This document shows positions 1 through 7,363 of a DNA stretch of 14,001 nt, piece by piece. Under the pieces are notes generated by a model that was not told the origin of the DNA, did not search any database, and saw only the letters and a list, made by a program, of their open reading frames with translations. The position numbers and the translations under genes were made by a program. Origin of the DNA: an uncultured Pseudomonadota bacterium (GTDB lineage Bacteria > Bdellovibrionota_B > Oligoflexia > Oligoflexales > CAILAO01); NCBI GenBank assembly GCA_903832105.1, contig CAILAO010000858.1:1-14001 (forward strand), given 5' to 3'. Every line of letters starts with the position of its first letter. Within the stretch, counting starts at the first letter, position 1.

Positions 1-1416
1 GCTGGCGTGACGGTTAATCTCGTGGGTGATGATGCGGTGATTGCGAGCACTATCACGCAATATACGGACGCGATGGCAAAAGCTGCTGCGGTCGCCGAAT
101 CGATCGCTGACTCAGTCACAACCATCGCTCCGAGCCAGAATGCGGTGTTTGATGCTTTAGCTCTCAAATCACCAACCAACCATAATCATGACACTGTCTA
201 TGAACCAGCCGGTCTTTCCACAGATGTTGTGACGACGACAAAAATTCTTAACGGTTCTGTGACATCAGCAAAGATCGCTTCTGGCGTCGATGCGGCTAAA
301 ATTGGCGGCGGCGCTGTGGATAGCACAGAGTTTGGATATCTTGATGGAGTCACATCAGCCCTGCAAACGCAGCTTAATGGAAAAGTTGTTGGGCCAGCTT
401 CGGCTACTGACAACGCAATTGCCAGGTTTGACGGGACGACAGGAAAACTTGCACAAAATTCGAGTGTCGTGATTGATGATTCGGGGAATGTAGGAATTGG
501 GGCAACGGGTCCAGGCGCGAAACTTGATCTTCAAGGTAATGATTTTTTGGCGTCATTGATACTACAGACAAGATCATCAGATAACTCATATCCCGCAACG
601 TTGACACAAAGAAAAACCAGAGGAACAAATTTGGCACCTGCAAGTGTACTGATCGGTGATGTTCTTGGGCAGGTAAGTTGGCAGGGTTTTGATGGCAGCG
701 GTTGGGGAGGTGGACCGTCGATTGCTGCTCAAGTAGATGGCACAGTGTCGTCGGGGGTCGTTCCCGCAAAAATTGCCTTTCGATCCCAGACTGTTAGTGG
801 TGGGAACAGCTATTATAACCTAGTCATTAGATCTTCTGGGGATGTCGGGATTGGCACAGAGACTCCCGCAGCGAAGCTAGATGTGGCTGGTGATGTTAAA
901 TTGGGAAACAGTTCTGCTATTTGCAGTGGGACAACTGAAGGCAGTCAACGGTATAATAGTAGTTCCAAAAAGGTTGAATTTTGCAACGGCACAAGTTGGC
1001 TGTCTTTAGCAACGAGTTCCGACGTTTCGAGCAATGCTATTCCGGCCGGTACAATTGCGTTTTTCAATTTGGCGTCTTGTCCAACCGGATGGACAGAGAG
1101 AAGCGATATTAATGGCAGGTACATTGTGGCTTCCACGGGAGCCAATAAAGGAGTGACAGCGGGGAGTGCGATGTCGTCGGGTGAGAGTAGGGTGGTTGGT
1201 CAGCACTCACATTCTGCTTCGCAAGATGCTCACGCTCACACGGTGACATCTGGGACGACAGGTCTTTTAGTGGGATACCAGGAAGCTTATTGGGCGATTT
1301 CGAATGGGGGATCAACGTCGTCCTACGCCCAACCCGCCATTACCGTTCAGAACGCAGGCTCAGTTGCCGGCACCAACGCCCCGTACATTCAATATCTTGC
1401 TTGCGAGAAGCAGTAA
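1..1416 (+). CDS. Fibre/collar-type surface protein, 5' end outside window
   Basis: The frame is open to the left edge (the codons before the GTG at 7 read Ala-Gly), so the true start lies upstream and at least 471 residues are present. Two fibre motifs are visible, GNVGIGATGPGAKL near nt 485-525 and GDVGIGTETPAAKL near nt 840-880, preceded by the TDNAIARFDGTTGKL block. The C-terminal third (from about nt 1036) looks like a phage tail-collar type domain: AGTIAFFNLASCPTGW, NGRYIV, a His-rich QHSHSASQDAHAHT stretch, and a final NAPYIQYLACEKQ. Proteins of this build are known as tail-fibre or cell-surface-anchor-like proteins and are numerous in Bdellovibrio; their role there is unproven, with prey or surface adhesion usually suggested. 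There are no other phage genes nearby, so it is probably a chromosomal surface gene. A paralogue lies inverted at the right edge (12521-14001). Confidence 0.85.
   Translation, partial: AGVTVNLVGDDAVIASTITQYTDAMAKAAAVAESIADSVTTIAPSQNAVFDALALKSPTNHNHDTVYEPAGLSTDVVTTTKILNGSVTSAKIASGVDAAKIGGGAVDSTEFGYLDGVTSALQTQLNGKVVGPASATDNAIARFDGTTGKLAQNSSVVIDDSGNVGIGATGPGAKLDLQGNDFLASLILQTRSSDNSYPATLTQRKTRGTNLAPASVLIGDVLGQVSWQGFDGSGWGGGPSIAAQVDGTVSSGVVPAKIAFRSQTVSGGNSYYNLVIRSSGDVGIGTETPAAKLDVAGDVKLGNSSAICSGTTEGSQRYNSSSKKVEFCNGTSWLSLATSSDVSSNAIPAGTIAFFNLASCPTGWTERSDINGRYIVASTGANKGVTAGSAMSSGESRVVGQHSHSASQDAHAHTVTSGTTGLLVGYQEAYWAISNGGSTSSYAQPAITVQNAGSVAGTNAPYIQYLACEKQ
289..527 (+). repeat. Conserved fibre block, inverted partner of 13785-14001
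   Basis: This part of the left fibre gene encodes GAVDSTEFGYLDGV through to GNVGIGATGPGAKL. The same block occurs in opposite orientation at the right edge. Over the 72 shared codons I count 64 identical residues but only about 160 of 216 identical bases. Most base changes are synonymous, so these are long-diverged paralogues kept alike at protein level, not a recent duplication. Confidence 0.7.
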
Positions 1417-1444
1417 CGATGCTGACATAGGCTGGGAGGCGGGG

Positions 1445-1469
1445 AATTAGAGGCCCCCACTCTCTAATT
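1445..1469. terminator. Hairpin between convergent genes
   Basis: Perfect 8-bp inverted repeat AATTAGAG (1445-1452) and CTCTAATT (1462-1469) with a 9-nt loop, sitting 28 nt after the fibre stop (+) and 10 nt after the protease stop (-). There is no long T run on either side, so it is a weak intrinsic terminator at best. Its position between two converging genes is what suggests bidirectional use. Confidence 0.45.
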
Positions 1470-1479
1470 GAATATTGGA

Positions 1480-3417
1480 TCAGTGGTTTCTCGGAGCTCT
1501 AACGAACACCATAAAAATCGGAAACAAAATTAAACAGTAAAGAAAATAAAGTAAATCTTGATTCTTTTCAGGCAAAAAGGGATTGTGCTGTACTGTCCCG
1601 CAGGCAGGTCTGACGCGATTAAGAACCTGACTTGAAGAAGCCCCTTGTTCTTTGTTTGTGACGGCAGCTAGGGCGTCGACGATGCCAGAGCCAAGGAGGG
1701 GTCTTCTAACTGTTTCACCGGCAATTTTGGGGGAATAATTATTGAGCTGGTCAGTATCCGAGTAGATTGCGGGATCAGCAGTCGTTAATAAACGGCTACG
1801 AAGTGCATTGAAATCAATACCAGGCTCGATGGCAAGAATGAGTCCAGCAACCCCGGCGACAACGGGAGTTGCTTGAGAGGTCCCTGCGCCCCCATGATCT
1901 TCGCCACCTGGTGCAGAAGAATAGATGGGGGCTTCCGAAGTTCCTCCTGGAGCAGCAATATCGATCCATGGACCGAAGTTCGAATAACTTGTTTTTTTGT
2001 TGTTAACGTCAAGGGCAGAGACTGCAATGGCGTCGGTTACGGCCGCTGGCCAGGATCGTTTCATGGTTTCCTCGTTGCCGGCAGCGGAAATAACGAGAGT
2101 GCCTGATCCTGAAGATTTGAGGAGCCGAACGAGTAACGCCGTCGCTCTCGATCTCGTCAACTTACCAAAGGAACTGTTAATCACGCGAATAACGTTCGCG
2201 TTCCCTTGTTTTCTTCTAAAGAGAGAAATGTACTTAAACCCCTTGAGGATAGCAGCATCTGGTATAGAACCCTCATCTTCTACGATTTTAACTGTGATGA
2301 TTTTACAAAAAGGACAAACGCCAGCAACACGTTTTCCCTTGTCATACTGACCAGCGACAATGCCGGCGACGTGAGTGCCATGTTTACAATTTCGCTCGAT
2401 TTGTTTACAAGACTCATCGTCTTGGGCGCAGTCTTTATTGCAGCTTTGCGATGTACTAGAAAGTGCGGAGGGGAAGATGTCCCCGTTCCCCAAAAGCCCC
2501 TTTTTTACTTTAGCTGTGGTATTGCACCCGTAAGTATCGATCATACAACTTGTCTGACCGACGATCGGATTTTCCCATAATTGGCTTGCTAGCGCGGGAT
2601 GCTCATAATCTAAACCGCTATCCATGATAGCGATAACGGGAGGGTCAGCTTCAATGTCGGCGTCAGATGCCCGTTTTGTGGCATCCATGCCAGCAATCGC
2701 CTGGAAAGCTTGCGCCAATTTGATTGATTGATGCCACCAAAAACTAGACTCCAGCCCCTGGTAGTCAGTGGCCAATTTTGTAAAATCAACGGCATCAGAT
2801 CGACTGATATAGTTTGGATCTGCAAACCATAAACGACCTTCATCTTTCCACTTTGCAAGAAGGTTTTTTGCTGCTAAAGAGTCAAAAAATTCTACTGAGG
2901 CAATACTTGCAATAGCTGGTGTATTAGTGTTCTCAGGAATTTCACGGAAGAATATCGTGGGCGAAGATCCCAAAGCATTCTGGGCAGAACGAGCATAGAC
3001 TTGTTCACTTTTTATACTCACGTCTAATGATGTGATGAAGGTCACATCTTTCACCCCAGCGTCAGATTCAAAAAGGTTTGAGAGAGCGTTTAGGTGCGCT
3101 GCGGCCTCTGATTTGAAATCACTAAAAGATAATGAAAGCCCTGATAGACTTGGTCTAAAAGCGACGATATAGCTGTTTGGCACGACGTCTTTCTGGATCG
3201 TATTTTCCCGAGAGGCTTCTCGGACTACGGGAACATGGTCCTCGGAATCTCTAGGTAAAATGTTCGGCGTATCGTCGCCACAGCTAGAGAGCATGAGCGC
3301 CAAAGAGACAAAGACCGAAAGTGGAAAAAATATTCTTGCTGTCTGAGTGGGCCTATTTAGAGCGCGCGGAGATTTATTGACAAATCTACGAGTGAATTTA
3401 GCCCTGCTTTTTTTCAT
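1480..3417 (-). CDS. Subtilisin-family (S8) serine protease, exported lipoprotein
   Basis: 645 residues. The N-terminus has a basic stretch, a hydrophobic segment (about 29-44) and a lipobox ending LSSC46, so a lipoprotein is likely. Residues about 78-205 (starting VPNSYIVAF) look like an I9-type propeptide. The catalytic domain has Asp266 (IMDSGLD), His346 (KHGTHVAG), oxyanion Asn448 (SAAGNEE) and Ser514 (AGTSQATP), so the triad is complete. Between Asp and His there is an insert with six Cys (291, 298, 326, 330, 337, 344), plus Cys368 and Cys371, probably disulfides. The C-terminus carries Cys606-Gly, a linker, a hydrophobic segment (about 621-639) and a short tail with Arg, like a sorting tail. 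The start ATG at 3417 has only a weak GGA upstream, but it gives the complete signal. It is divergent from the PhoH gene and would break down proteins outside the cytoplasm. Confidence 0.92.
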   Translation of the reverse strand: MKKSRAKFTRRFVNKSPRALNRPTQTARIFFPLSVFVSLALMLSSCGDDTPNILPRDSEDHVPVVREASRENTIQKDVVPNSYIVAFRPSLSGLSLSFSDFKSEAAAHLNALSNLFESDAGVKDVTFITSLDVSIKSEQVYARSAQNALGSSPTIFFREIPENTNTPAIASIASVEFFDSLAAKNLLAKWKDEGRLWFADPNYISRSDAVDFTKLATDYQGLESSFWWHQSIKLAQAFQAIAGMDATKRASDADIEADPPVIAIMDSGLDYEHPALASQLWENPIVGQTSCMIDTYGCNTTAKVKKGLLGNGDIFPSALSSTSQSCNKDCAQDDESCKQIERNCKHGTHVAGIVAGQYDKGKRVAGVCPFCKIITVKIVEDEGSIPDAAILKGFKYISLFRRKQGNANVIRVINSSFGKLTRSRATALLVRLLKSSGSGTLVISAAGNEETMKRSWPAAVTDAIAVSALDVNNKKTSYSNFGPWIDIAAPGGTSEAPIYSSAPGGEDHGGAGTSQATPVVAGVAGLILAIEPGIDFNALRSRLLTTADPAIYSDTDQLNNYSPKIAGETVRRPLLGSGIVDALAAVTNKEQGASSSQVLNRVRPACGTVQHNPFLPEKNQDLLYFLYCLILFPIFMVFVRAPRNH

Positions 3418-3430
3418 GAATCCATTTCAT

Positions 3431-3488
3431 CAAAAAAAAACGGTGCCAGCTAGCCTTTTTTTTTGTTAATCTCAAAAGAGAACATAAT
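3431..3488. promoter_or_regulatory. Divergent intergenic region with A9 and T9 tracts
   Basis: The 101-bp gap between the protease (-) and PhoH (+) holds a run of nine A (3432-3440) and a run of nine T (3456-3464) flanking a GC-rich 15-mer. For the plus strand a weak sigma-70-like pair is possible: T-rich TTTTTG at 3460-3465 and CATAAT at 3483-3488 with a 17-nt gap, giving a short leader to the ATG at 3519. For the minus strand TTGAGA lies at the mirrored -35 position, but its -10 is poor. The tracts may act as UP elements or simply bend the DNA. Confidence 0.3.
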
Positions 3489-3518
3489 GAAAATTCATGC
3501 CTTTCTTTGAGGTCGTCT

Positions 3519-4865
3519 ATGAACATGAAAAAAGCGAAGGTCTTTATCTTGGATACGAACATCCTCTTAACTGATCCCAACAGTATTTTTAAGTTCGATG
3601 ATAATGACGTTGTTATTCCGATCTCTGTTATTGAAGAGATCGATACATTCAAGAAGGACCTGAGCGAAACAGGACGCAACGCCAGGGAGGTTTCTAGAAT
3701 CTTAGATAAACTTCGTGTTTTTGGTGCGCTTTCTTCGGGAATTAAGCTTTTTCAGGAGCGAGAAGACTCCGGAAAGCTTTTTGTTTATCTTGGAAGCAAT
3801 ATGGATATTCTTCCGGAGCTGCTCGTTAATAGCACGGATAACCATATTCTAGCAATTGCATTGACCTTGAAGCAGCAGCTGGGAGAGGGCCGTAAAGTCA
3901 TTGTTGTCACGAAAGATTCAAACCTTAGAATCAAAGCTGATGCTCTAGGTATTTTGGCGGAAGACTTTCAGGCGGATAGAGTTGATATTTCCCATCTTTA
4001 TACGGGAATTGCACAAATAACCCTGGATCAAAAGGACTTCAGTGAATTCAACAAAAGTCAGAGTATGCCTCCCATCGAGGGGCACGAGTTATGTCCTAAT
4101 CAGTTTGTTATTCTTCAAAACGCAGCGGATGAGTCACAATTTGTTTACGGAGCGTTTGATGCCCACGACAATGTTGTGAGGATGATTGAACCCCAAACGG
4201 ACAGTGTTTGGGGGATATATCCTCGGAATATTGAGCAGACCTTTGCGTTGGAAGCGCTCCTTGATGATAATATAAAACTTGTCACTTTAAGTGGGGCTGC
4301 AGGAACCGGAAAAACACTACTTGCAATAGCCGCAGGACTTGCAAAGACCACTGATGAAGATGAGTATCATAAGTTACTTGTATCTAGACCTATCTTTCCC
4401 CTCGGACGAGACGTGGGATTTCTGCCAGGAGATATTGAGGAAAAGCTGAACCCATGGATGCAACCTATTTATGATAATTTGGATCTGCTTTTAGGAGGCA
4501 CCCCTGGATCACGGTCAAAGCGTTTGAGCAAGAGCTATCAAGAGTTGATCGATCAAGGAATGCTTTCAGTTGAGCCTCTTACATACATTAGGGGACGCTC
4601 GATTCCTAATCAATTTTTTATCGTCGATGAGGCGCAAAACTTGACTCCCCACGAAATTAAAACCATTTTGACAAGGGCAGGTGAGGGGACGAAGGTTATT
4701 TTGACGGGAGATCCGTATCAGATTGATAATCCGTATGTTCACTCTGAAAACAACGGGTTGACGTATGTGATTGAGCGTTTTAAGACAGAACGTATTGCGG
4801 CGCACGTCACCCTTCAGCGAGGAGAAAGAAGCGAATTGGCATCGCTTGCTGCAACTTTATTGTAA
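3519..4865 (+). CDS. PIN domain-PhoH family ATPase (PhoH2/YlaK type)
   Basis: 448 residues from the ATG at 3519, chosen because GAGG at 3509-3512 sits 6 nt upstream; a TTG at 3507 is less likely. The N-terminal PIN nuclease domain (about 5-155) shows acidic residues Asp12 (FILDTNILL), Glu40 and Asp42 (IEEID), Asp107 (TDNHI) and Asp133 (TKDSN). The C-terminal PhoH ATPase has Walker A GAAGTGKT (259-266), the family stretch RPIFPLGRDVGFLPGD, GRSIPNQFFIVDEAQN with Walker B Asp370-Glu371, and LTGDPYQID. Known relatives combine ATP-driven RNA unwinding with PIN ribonuclease activity in the cytoplasm; some are paired with an antitoxin-like partner, and none is visible here. The length is normal and all motifs are intact. 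Its last 9 bp overlap the convergent membrane-protein gene. Confidence 0.95.
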   Translation: MNMKKAKVFILDTNILLTDPNSIFKFDDNDVVIPISVIEEIDTFKKDLSETGRNAREVSRILDKLRVFGALSSGIKLFQEREDSGKLFVYLGSNMDILPELLVNSTDNHILAIALTLKQQLGEGRKVIVVTKDSNLRIKADALGILAEDFQADRVDISHLYTGIAQITLDQKDFSEFNKSQSMPPIEGHELCPNQFVILQNAADESQFVYGAFDAHDNVVRMIEPQTDSVWGIYPRNIEQTFALEALLDDNIKLVTLSGAAGTGKTLLAIAAGLAKTTDEDEYHKLLVSRPIFPLGRDVGFLPGDIEEKLNPWMQPIYDNLDLLLGGTPGSRSKRLSKSYQELIDQGMLSVEPLTYIRGRSIPNQFFIVDEAQNLTPHEIKTILTRAGEGTKVILTGDPYQIDNPYVHSENNGLTYVIERFKTERIAAHVTLQRGERSELASLAATLL

Positions 4866-5681
4866 GTACTTCAGCATGGGAACGAGAAGGACAAGCGCGG
4901 CAGATGTCCCAAATCCAAAGATTTCAAGCAGTGGTAACCATTCTTCGATGAGTTTTATGCGTTCGTCTTCTTCTTGAAATTGACTACAAGCCCACTCCTC
5001 AAGAAGTTCAATTTTTGACTTTTTAAAACTGACGCCGCTCCGCCACTCTTTGATGATTAATTGGTTTAAAGCGTCGAAGGTTGGTCCGGCGGGATAGGGT
5101 CTAAGCGAAAGTCGACTCATAAACCATGAGAGACAAGTTTCCGACAGTTTTGCCGTTCCCAAAGTCCAAGAGCGAGGAAGTTTGAGAAAAAAAATTCGAA
5201 ACGACAGGGCGATTGTAATAGCGGCAAGAAATAAAGCCACCTGATCATAGATAAGATCTTTGGAATCCCAGAATTCGGTGGAAGCAGTTTGAGTTGTGTT
5301 GGAGTATGAAGACAAACCGTAGCGGCAGATCATTGCGATGCCAAAAAGAATATAAAATCGGATAGTGATCAGTGTCAAAAGGTTGGAAGCCTTTTTTTGA
5401 ACTGATTTTGCTTGCTTTAAGATGTTTTTTAAACTTATTAGGGCTTCGATCGTTGATACGCCGGAGAAGATCGATTTTTTTGTTTGTTTAAGGATTTCAG
5501 AAAAATCCCTATTAGCATTGGTTTTTAGGTCATGGAATGGACGAGATTCTCCCGATTTTTGCCGAGCAACAAGAGTGTCGATAAAAGAAATCGTTGTTTC
5601 AAGAGACTGAACTATGCGCTTTTGACGTAGTAAAAGGTGTGAGGTTATCGAAAAAAGCATGAGTAGAATAACAAGGTCCAT
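4857..5681 (-). CDS. Unknown four-helix membrane protein
   Basis: 274 residues with no family I recognise securely. Hydrophobic segments lie at about 2-18, 100-120, 146-167 and 249-272, with a basic, helical cytoplasm-type region 19-99 and an acidic stretch near 225-248 (LLEEWACSQFQEEDERIK). The 60-85 region (FSEILKQTKKSIFSGVSTIEAL) faintly resembles the helical domain of TadB/GspF-type secretion platform proteins. That is a guess from pattern only, and the C-terminal half does not follow that layout. The start at 5681 is supported by AGGA 7 nt upstream. It stands alone on the minus strand, converging on the PhoH gene and divergent from the M14 peptidase, with 224 bp upstream. Confidence 0.8.
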   Translation of the reverse strand: MDLVILLMLFSITSHLLLRQKRIVQSLETTISFIDTLVARQKSGESRPFHDLKTNANRDFSEILKQTKKSIFSGVSTIEALISLKNILKQAKSVQKKASNLLTLITIRFYILFGIAMICRYGLSSYSNTTQTASTEFWDSKDLIYDQVALFLAAITIALSFRIFFLKLPRSWTLGTAKLSETCLSWFMSRLSLRPYPAGPTFDALNQLIIKEWRSGVSFKKSKIELLEEWACSQFQEEDERIKLIEEWLPLLEIFGFGTSAALVLLVPMLKYLQ

Positions 5682-5826
5682 TTTTCATTCCTGAAGAGTT
5701 GTTTTGATAGAAACGTAAAAACAAAACTAAAAACGTGTTTAATCGTACCGTTGCAAACAGATGTCCGACATGGGCATGTGCGAATAAAAAATCCGTGGAA
5801 ACTGATAGAAAGAACGAAAAAGTTAT

Positions 5827-5855
5827 TAGCCAGCCGGCCAGTTTTCGGGTACAAT
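5827..5855 (+). promoter_or_regulatory. Candidate sigma-70 promoter for M14 peptidase
   Basis: TAGCCA (5827-5832, four of six to TTGACA), 17-nt spacer, TACAAT (5850-5855, five of six to TATAAT). Predicted transcription would start near 5862, about 44 nt before the ATG at 5906. The rest of the 224-bp gap shows only a short inverted repeat, ACATG-GG-CATGT at 5768-5779, and no other gene. Confidence 0.45.
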
Positions 5856-5905
5856 CGGGAATAAATGTCTGTAAAACATGTCATTTTAGACGAAAAGGGG
5901 GAGAT

Positions 5906-7363
5906 ATGACCAACTTCTCGAAAATTGGTTGTTACTTAGCCACTTTGTTCTTTGTGTCGCTCATTGGCTGTGGCGAAAACAATGTAACGTCCCGGGTGTT
6001 TGATGGGTATGTTAAACAACTAAGTGACCCGCCGACCTATGTGAGAGTCCCGCAAAAACTTTTGACAGAAGAGTTTATTAAGGATTCTGGGTTCAACAGA
6101 GATAGCAAGAGGGATGATGTCTACGCCTTCGGTTACATCTCACGTGACCTTTTAGTGCGTTTACCGAAAGACGTCGTCGATCAAATTGTGGAATTGGATG
6201 AAACCCTTTTAAGACATCATCGATTCGACGCGAAGACGTTGGAGGTCTTTTTAGACGAGGAGCTTTCCGGAAAGGAAATGGCTTTTGAAGATTATCATAA
6301 CTATGATGCTCTTAAGGCAGAGCTTGAAAAACTGCAGCGCGATTATCCTTCTCTTGTCAAGCTCGACTCTGCGGGGAAAAGCGGTAAAGGCCGAGAGCTC
6401 TTTTATATAAAAATTTCGGATCACGTGGAGATAGATGAAGCCGAGCCAAATCTTCTCTTTATTGGAAATATGCATGGGGATGAAACGGTCGGCCGTGAAC
6501 TTATGATTTACTTGGCCCGTTTGTTACTAAGCGAATACAGCACGAATTCAAGGATGAAAAACCTTGTTGACAATGCACAAATATACATGATGCCATCCAT
6601 GAACCCCGATGGTTTTGAGAGCAGGACGCGATACAACGCCGCCGGTGCGGATCTTAATCGGTCATTCCCCGATTTTTCATCAGATTCTAGCGACACTCCT
6701 CTAGGAAGAGCAGCAGAAGTTAAGGCTATTATGGAGCTACATACAAAGCAGTATTTCCATCTTGCCATGAATTTCCATGGAGGTGCTGTGGTCCTCAATC
6801 TTTCTTGGGACACAAAACAAAATTCTCCGGACTCAGAAAAGTTCGAAGATGATCCTGCGATTAGCCCTATCGCGAGGAAATATGCCGACAACAATCCGAC
6901 TATGATTAATGAAAGTGGAGGAAGTTTTGATCGAGGTGTGACATATGGCTACGAGTGGTATCCTGTGAACGGCGGTATGCAGGACTGGGCGAGCTACTTT
7001 AGAAAGTCAATTCATATTGTTGCGGAGCTTTCAGAAGTCAAATGGCCAAGCGCGCAGAACCTGCCGAAGTACTGGAATGAAAATCGCGAATCAATGCTTC
7101 TCTATCTTGAATACGGATTACTAGGAATTCATCTTGAACTAGTTGATGGTAAAGGCGAACCTGTTACAGGTGCAGCCATTGGTGTTAGCTCTTCAGGGCG
7201 AGAGATTGTGTTTTCGAAAAATCAGGTGCATAGAATCACGCCTGCGGGAACGCACACAGTCAAAGTGAGTGCGCCAACATTTGAACCGGTTGAATTTAAA
7301 CTTACTGCGGAGAGTTTCCGTGGGACCTATCATAAGGTCGTTTTGAAGAAGCGTAGCTTTTGA
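5906..7363 (+). CDS. M14 zinc carboxypeptidase lipoprotein
   Basis: 485 residues from the ATG at 5906, preceded by AAAAGGGGGAG; the frame is open further upstream to 5735, but only this start gives a signal peptide. The lipobox SLIGC22 predicts a lipoprotein. After a unique N-terminal region (23-130) comes the peptidase domain: zinc ligands His190 and Glu193 (GNMHGDETVG), substrate-binding NPDG and DLNRSFPD (Asn251-Arg252), third ligand His291 (MNFHGG) and catalytic Glu374 (VAELSEVKWP). Residues about 405-470 (GIHLELVDGKGEPV to TVKVSAP) form a transthyretin-like domain. This is the layout of the carboxypeptidase N/E/D branch, which removes C-terminal basic residues; that specificity is inferred from the family. 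It acts outside the cytoplasm. Its 3' end overlaps the convergent metallopeptidase gene by 62 bp. Confidence 0.94.
   Translation: MTNFSKIGCYLATLFFVSLIGCGENNVTSRVFDGYVKQLSDPPTYVRVPQKLLTEEFIKDSGFNRDSKRDDVYAFGYISRDLLVRLPKDVVDQIVELDETLLRHHRFDAKTLEVFLDEELSGKEMAFEDYHNYDALKAELEKLQRDYPSLVKLDSAGKSGKGRELFYIKISDHVEIDEAEPNLLFIGNMHGDETVGRELMIYLARLLLSEYSTNSRMKNLVDNAQIYMMPSMNPDGFESRTRYNAAGADLNRSFPDFSSDSSDTPLGRAAEVKAIMELHTKQYFHLAMNFHGGAVVLNLSWDTKQNSPDSEKFEDDPAISPIARKYADNNPTMINESGGSFDRGVTYGYEWYPVNGGMQDWASYFRKSIHIVAELSEVKWPSAQNLPKYWNENRESMLLYLEYGLLGIHLELVDGKGEPVTGAAIGVSSSGREIVFSKNQVHRITPAGTHTVKVSAPTFEPVEFKLTAESFRGTYHKVVLKKRSF

Noticed and set aside
1..1416. Prophage, because of the tail-collar-like domain
   Set aside because: No capsid, terminase, integrase, lysis or other tail genes are present. 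Fibre proteins with the same motifs are typical chromosomal genes in Bdellovibrio-like genomes.
3432..3464. A9...T9 as a terminator hairpin
   Set aside because: The arms are pure A/T with mismatches toward the centre, and it lies between two divergent gene starts, where no terminator is expected.
5735..5905. Upstream extension of the M14 carboxypeptidase frame
   Set aside because: No ribosome-binding site, and the added residues would bury the lipoprotein signal peptide. The candidate promoter also lies inside this stretch.
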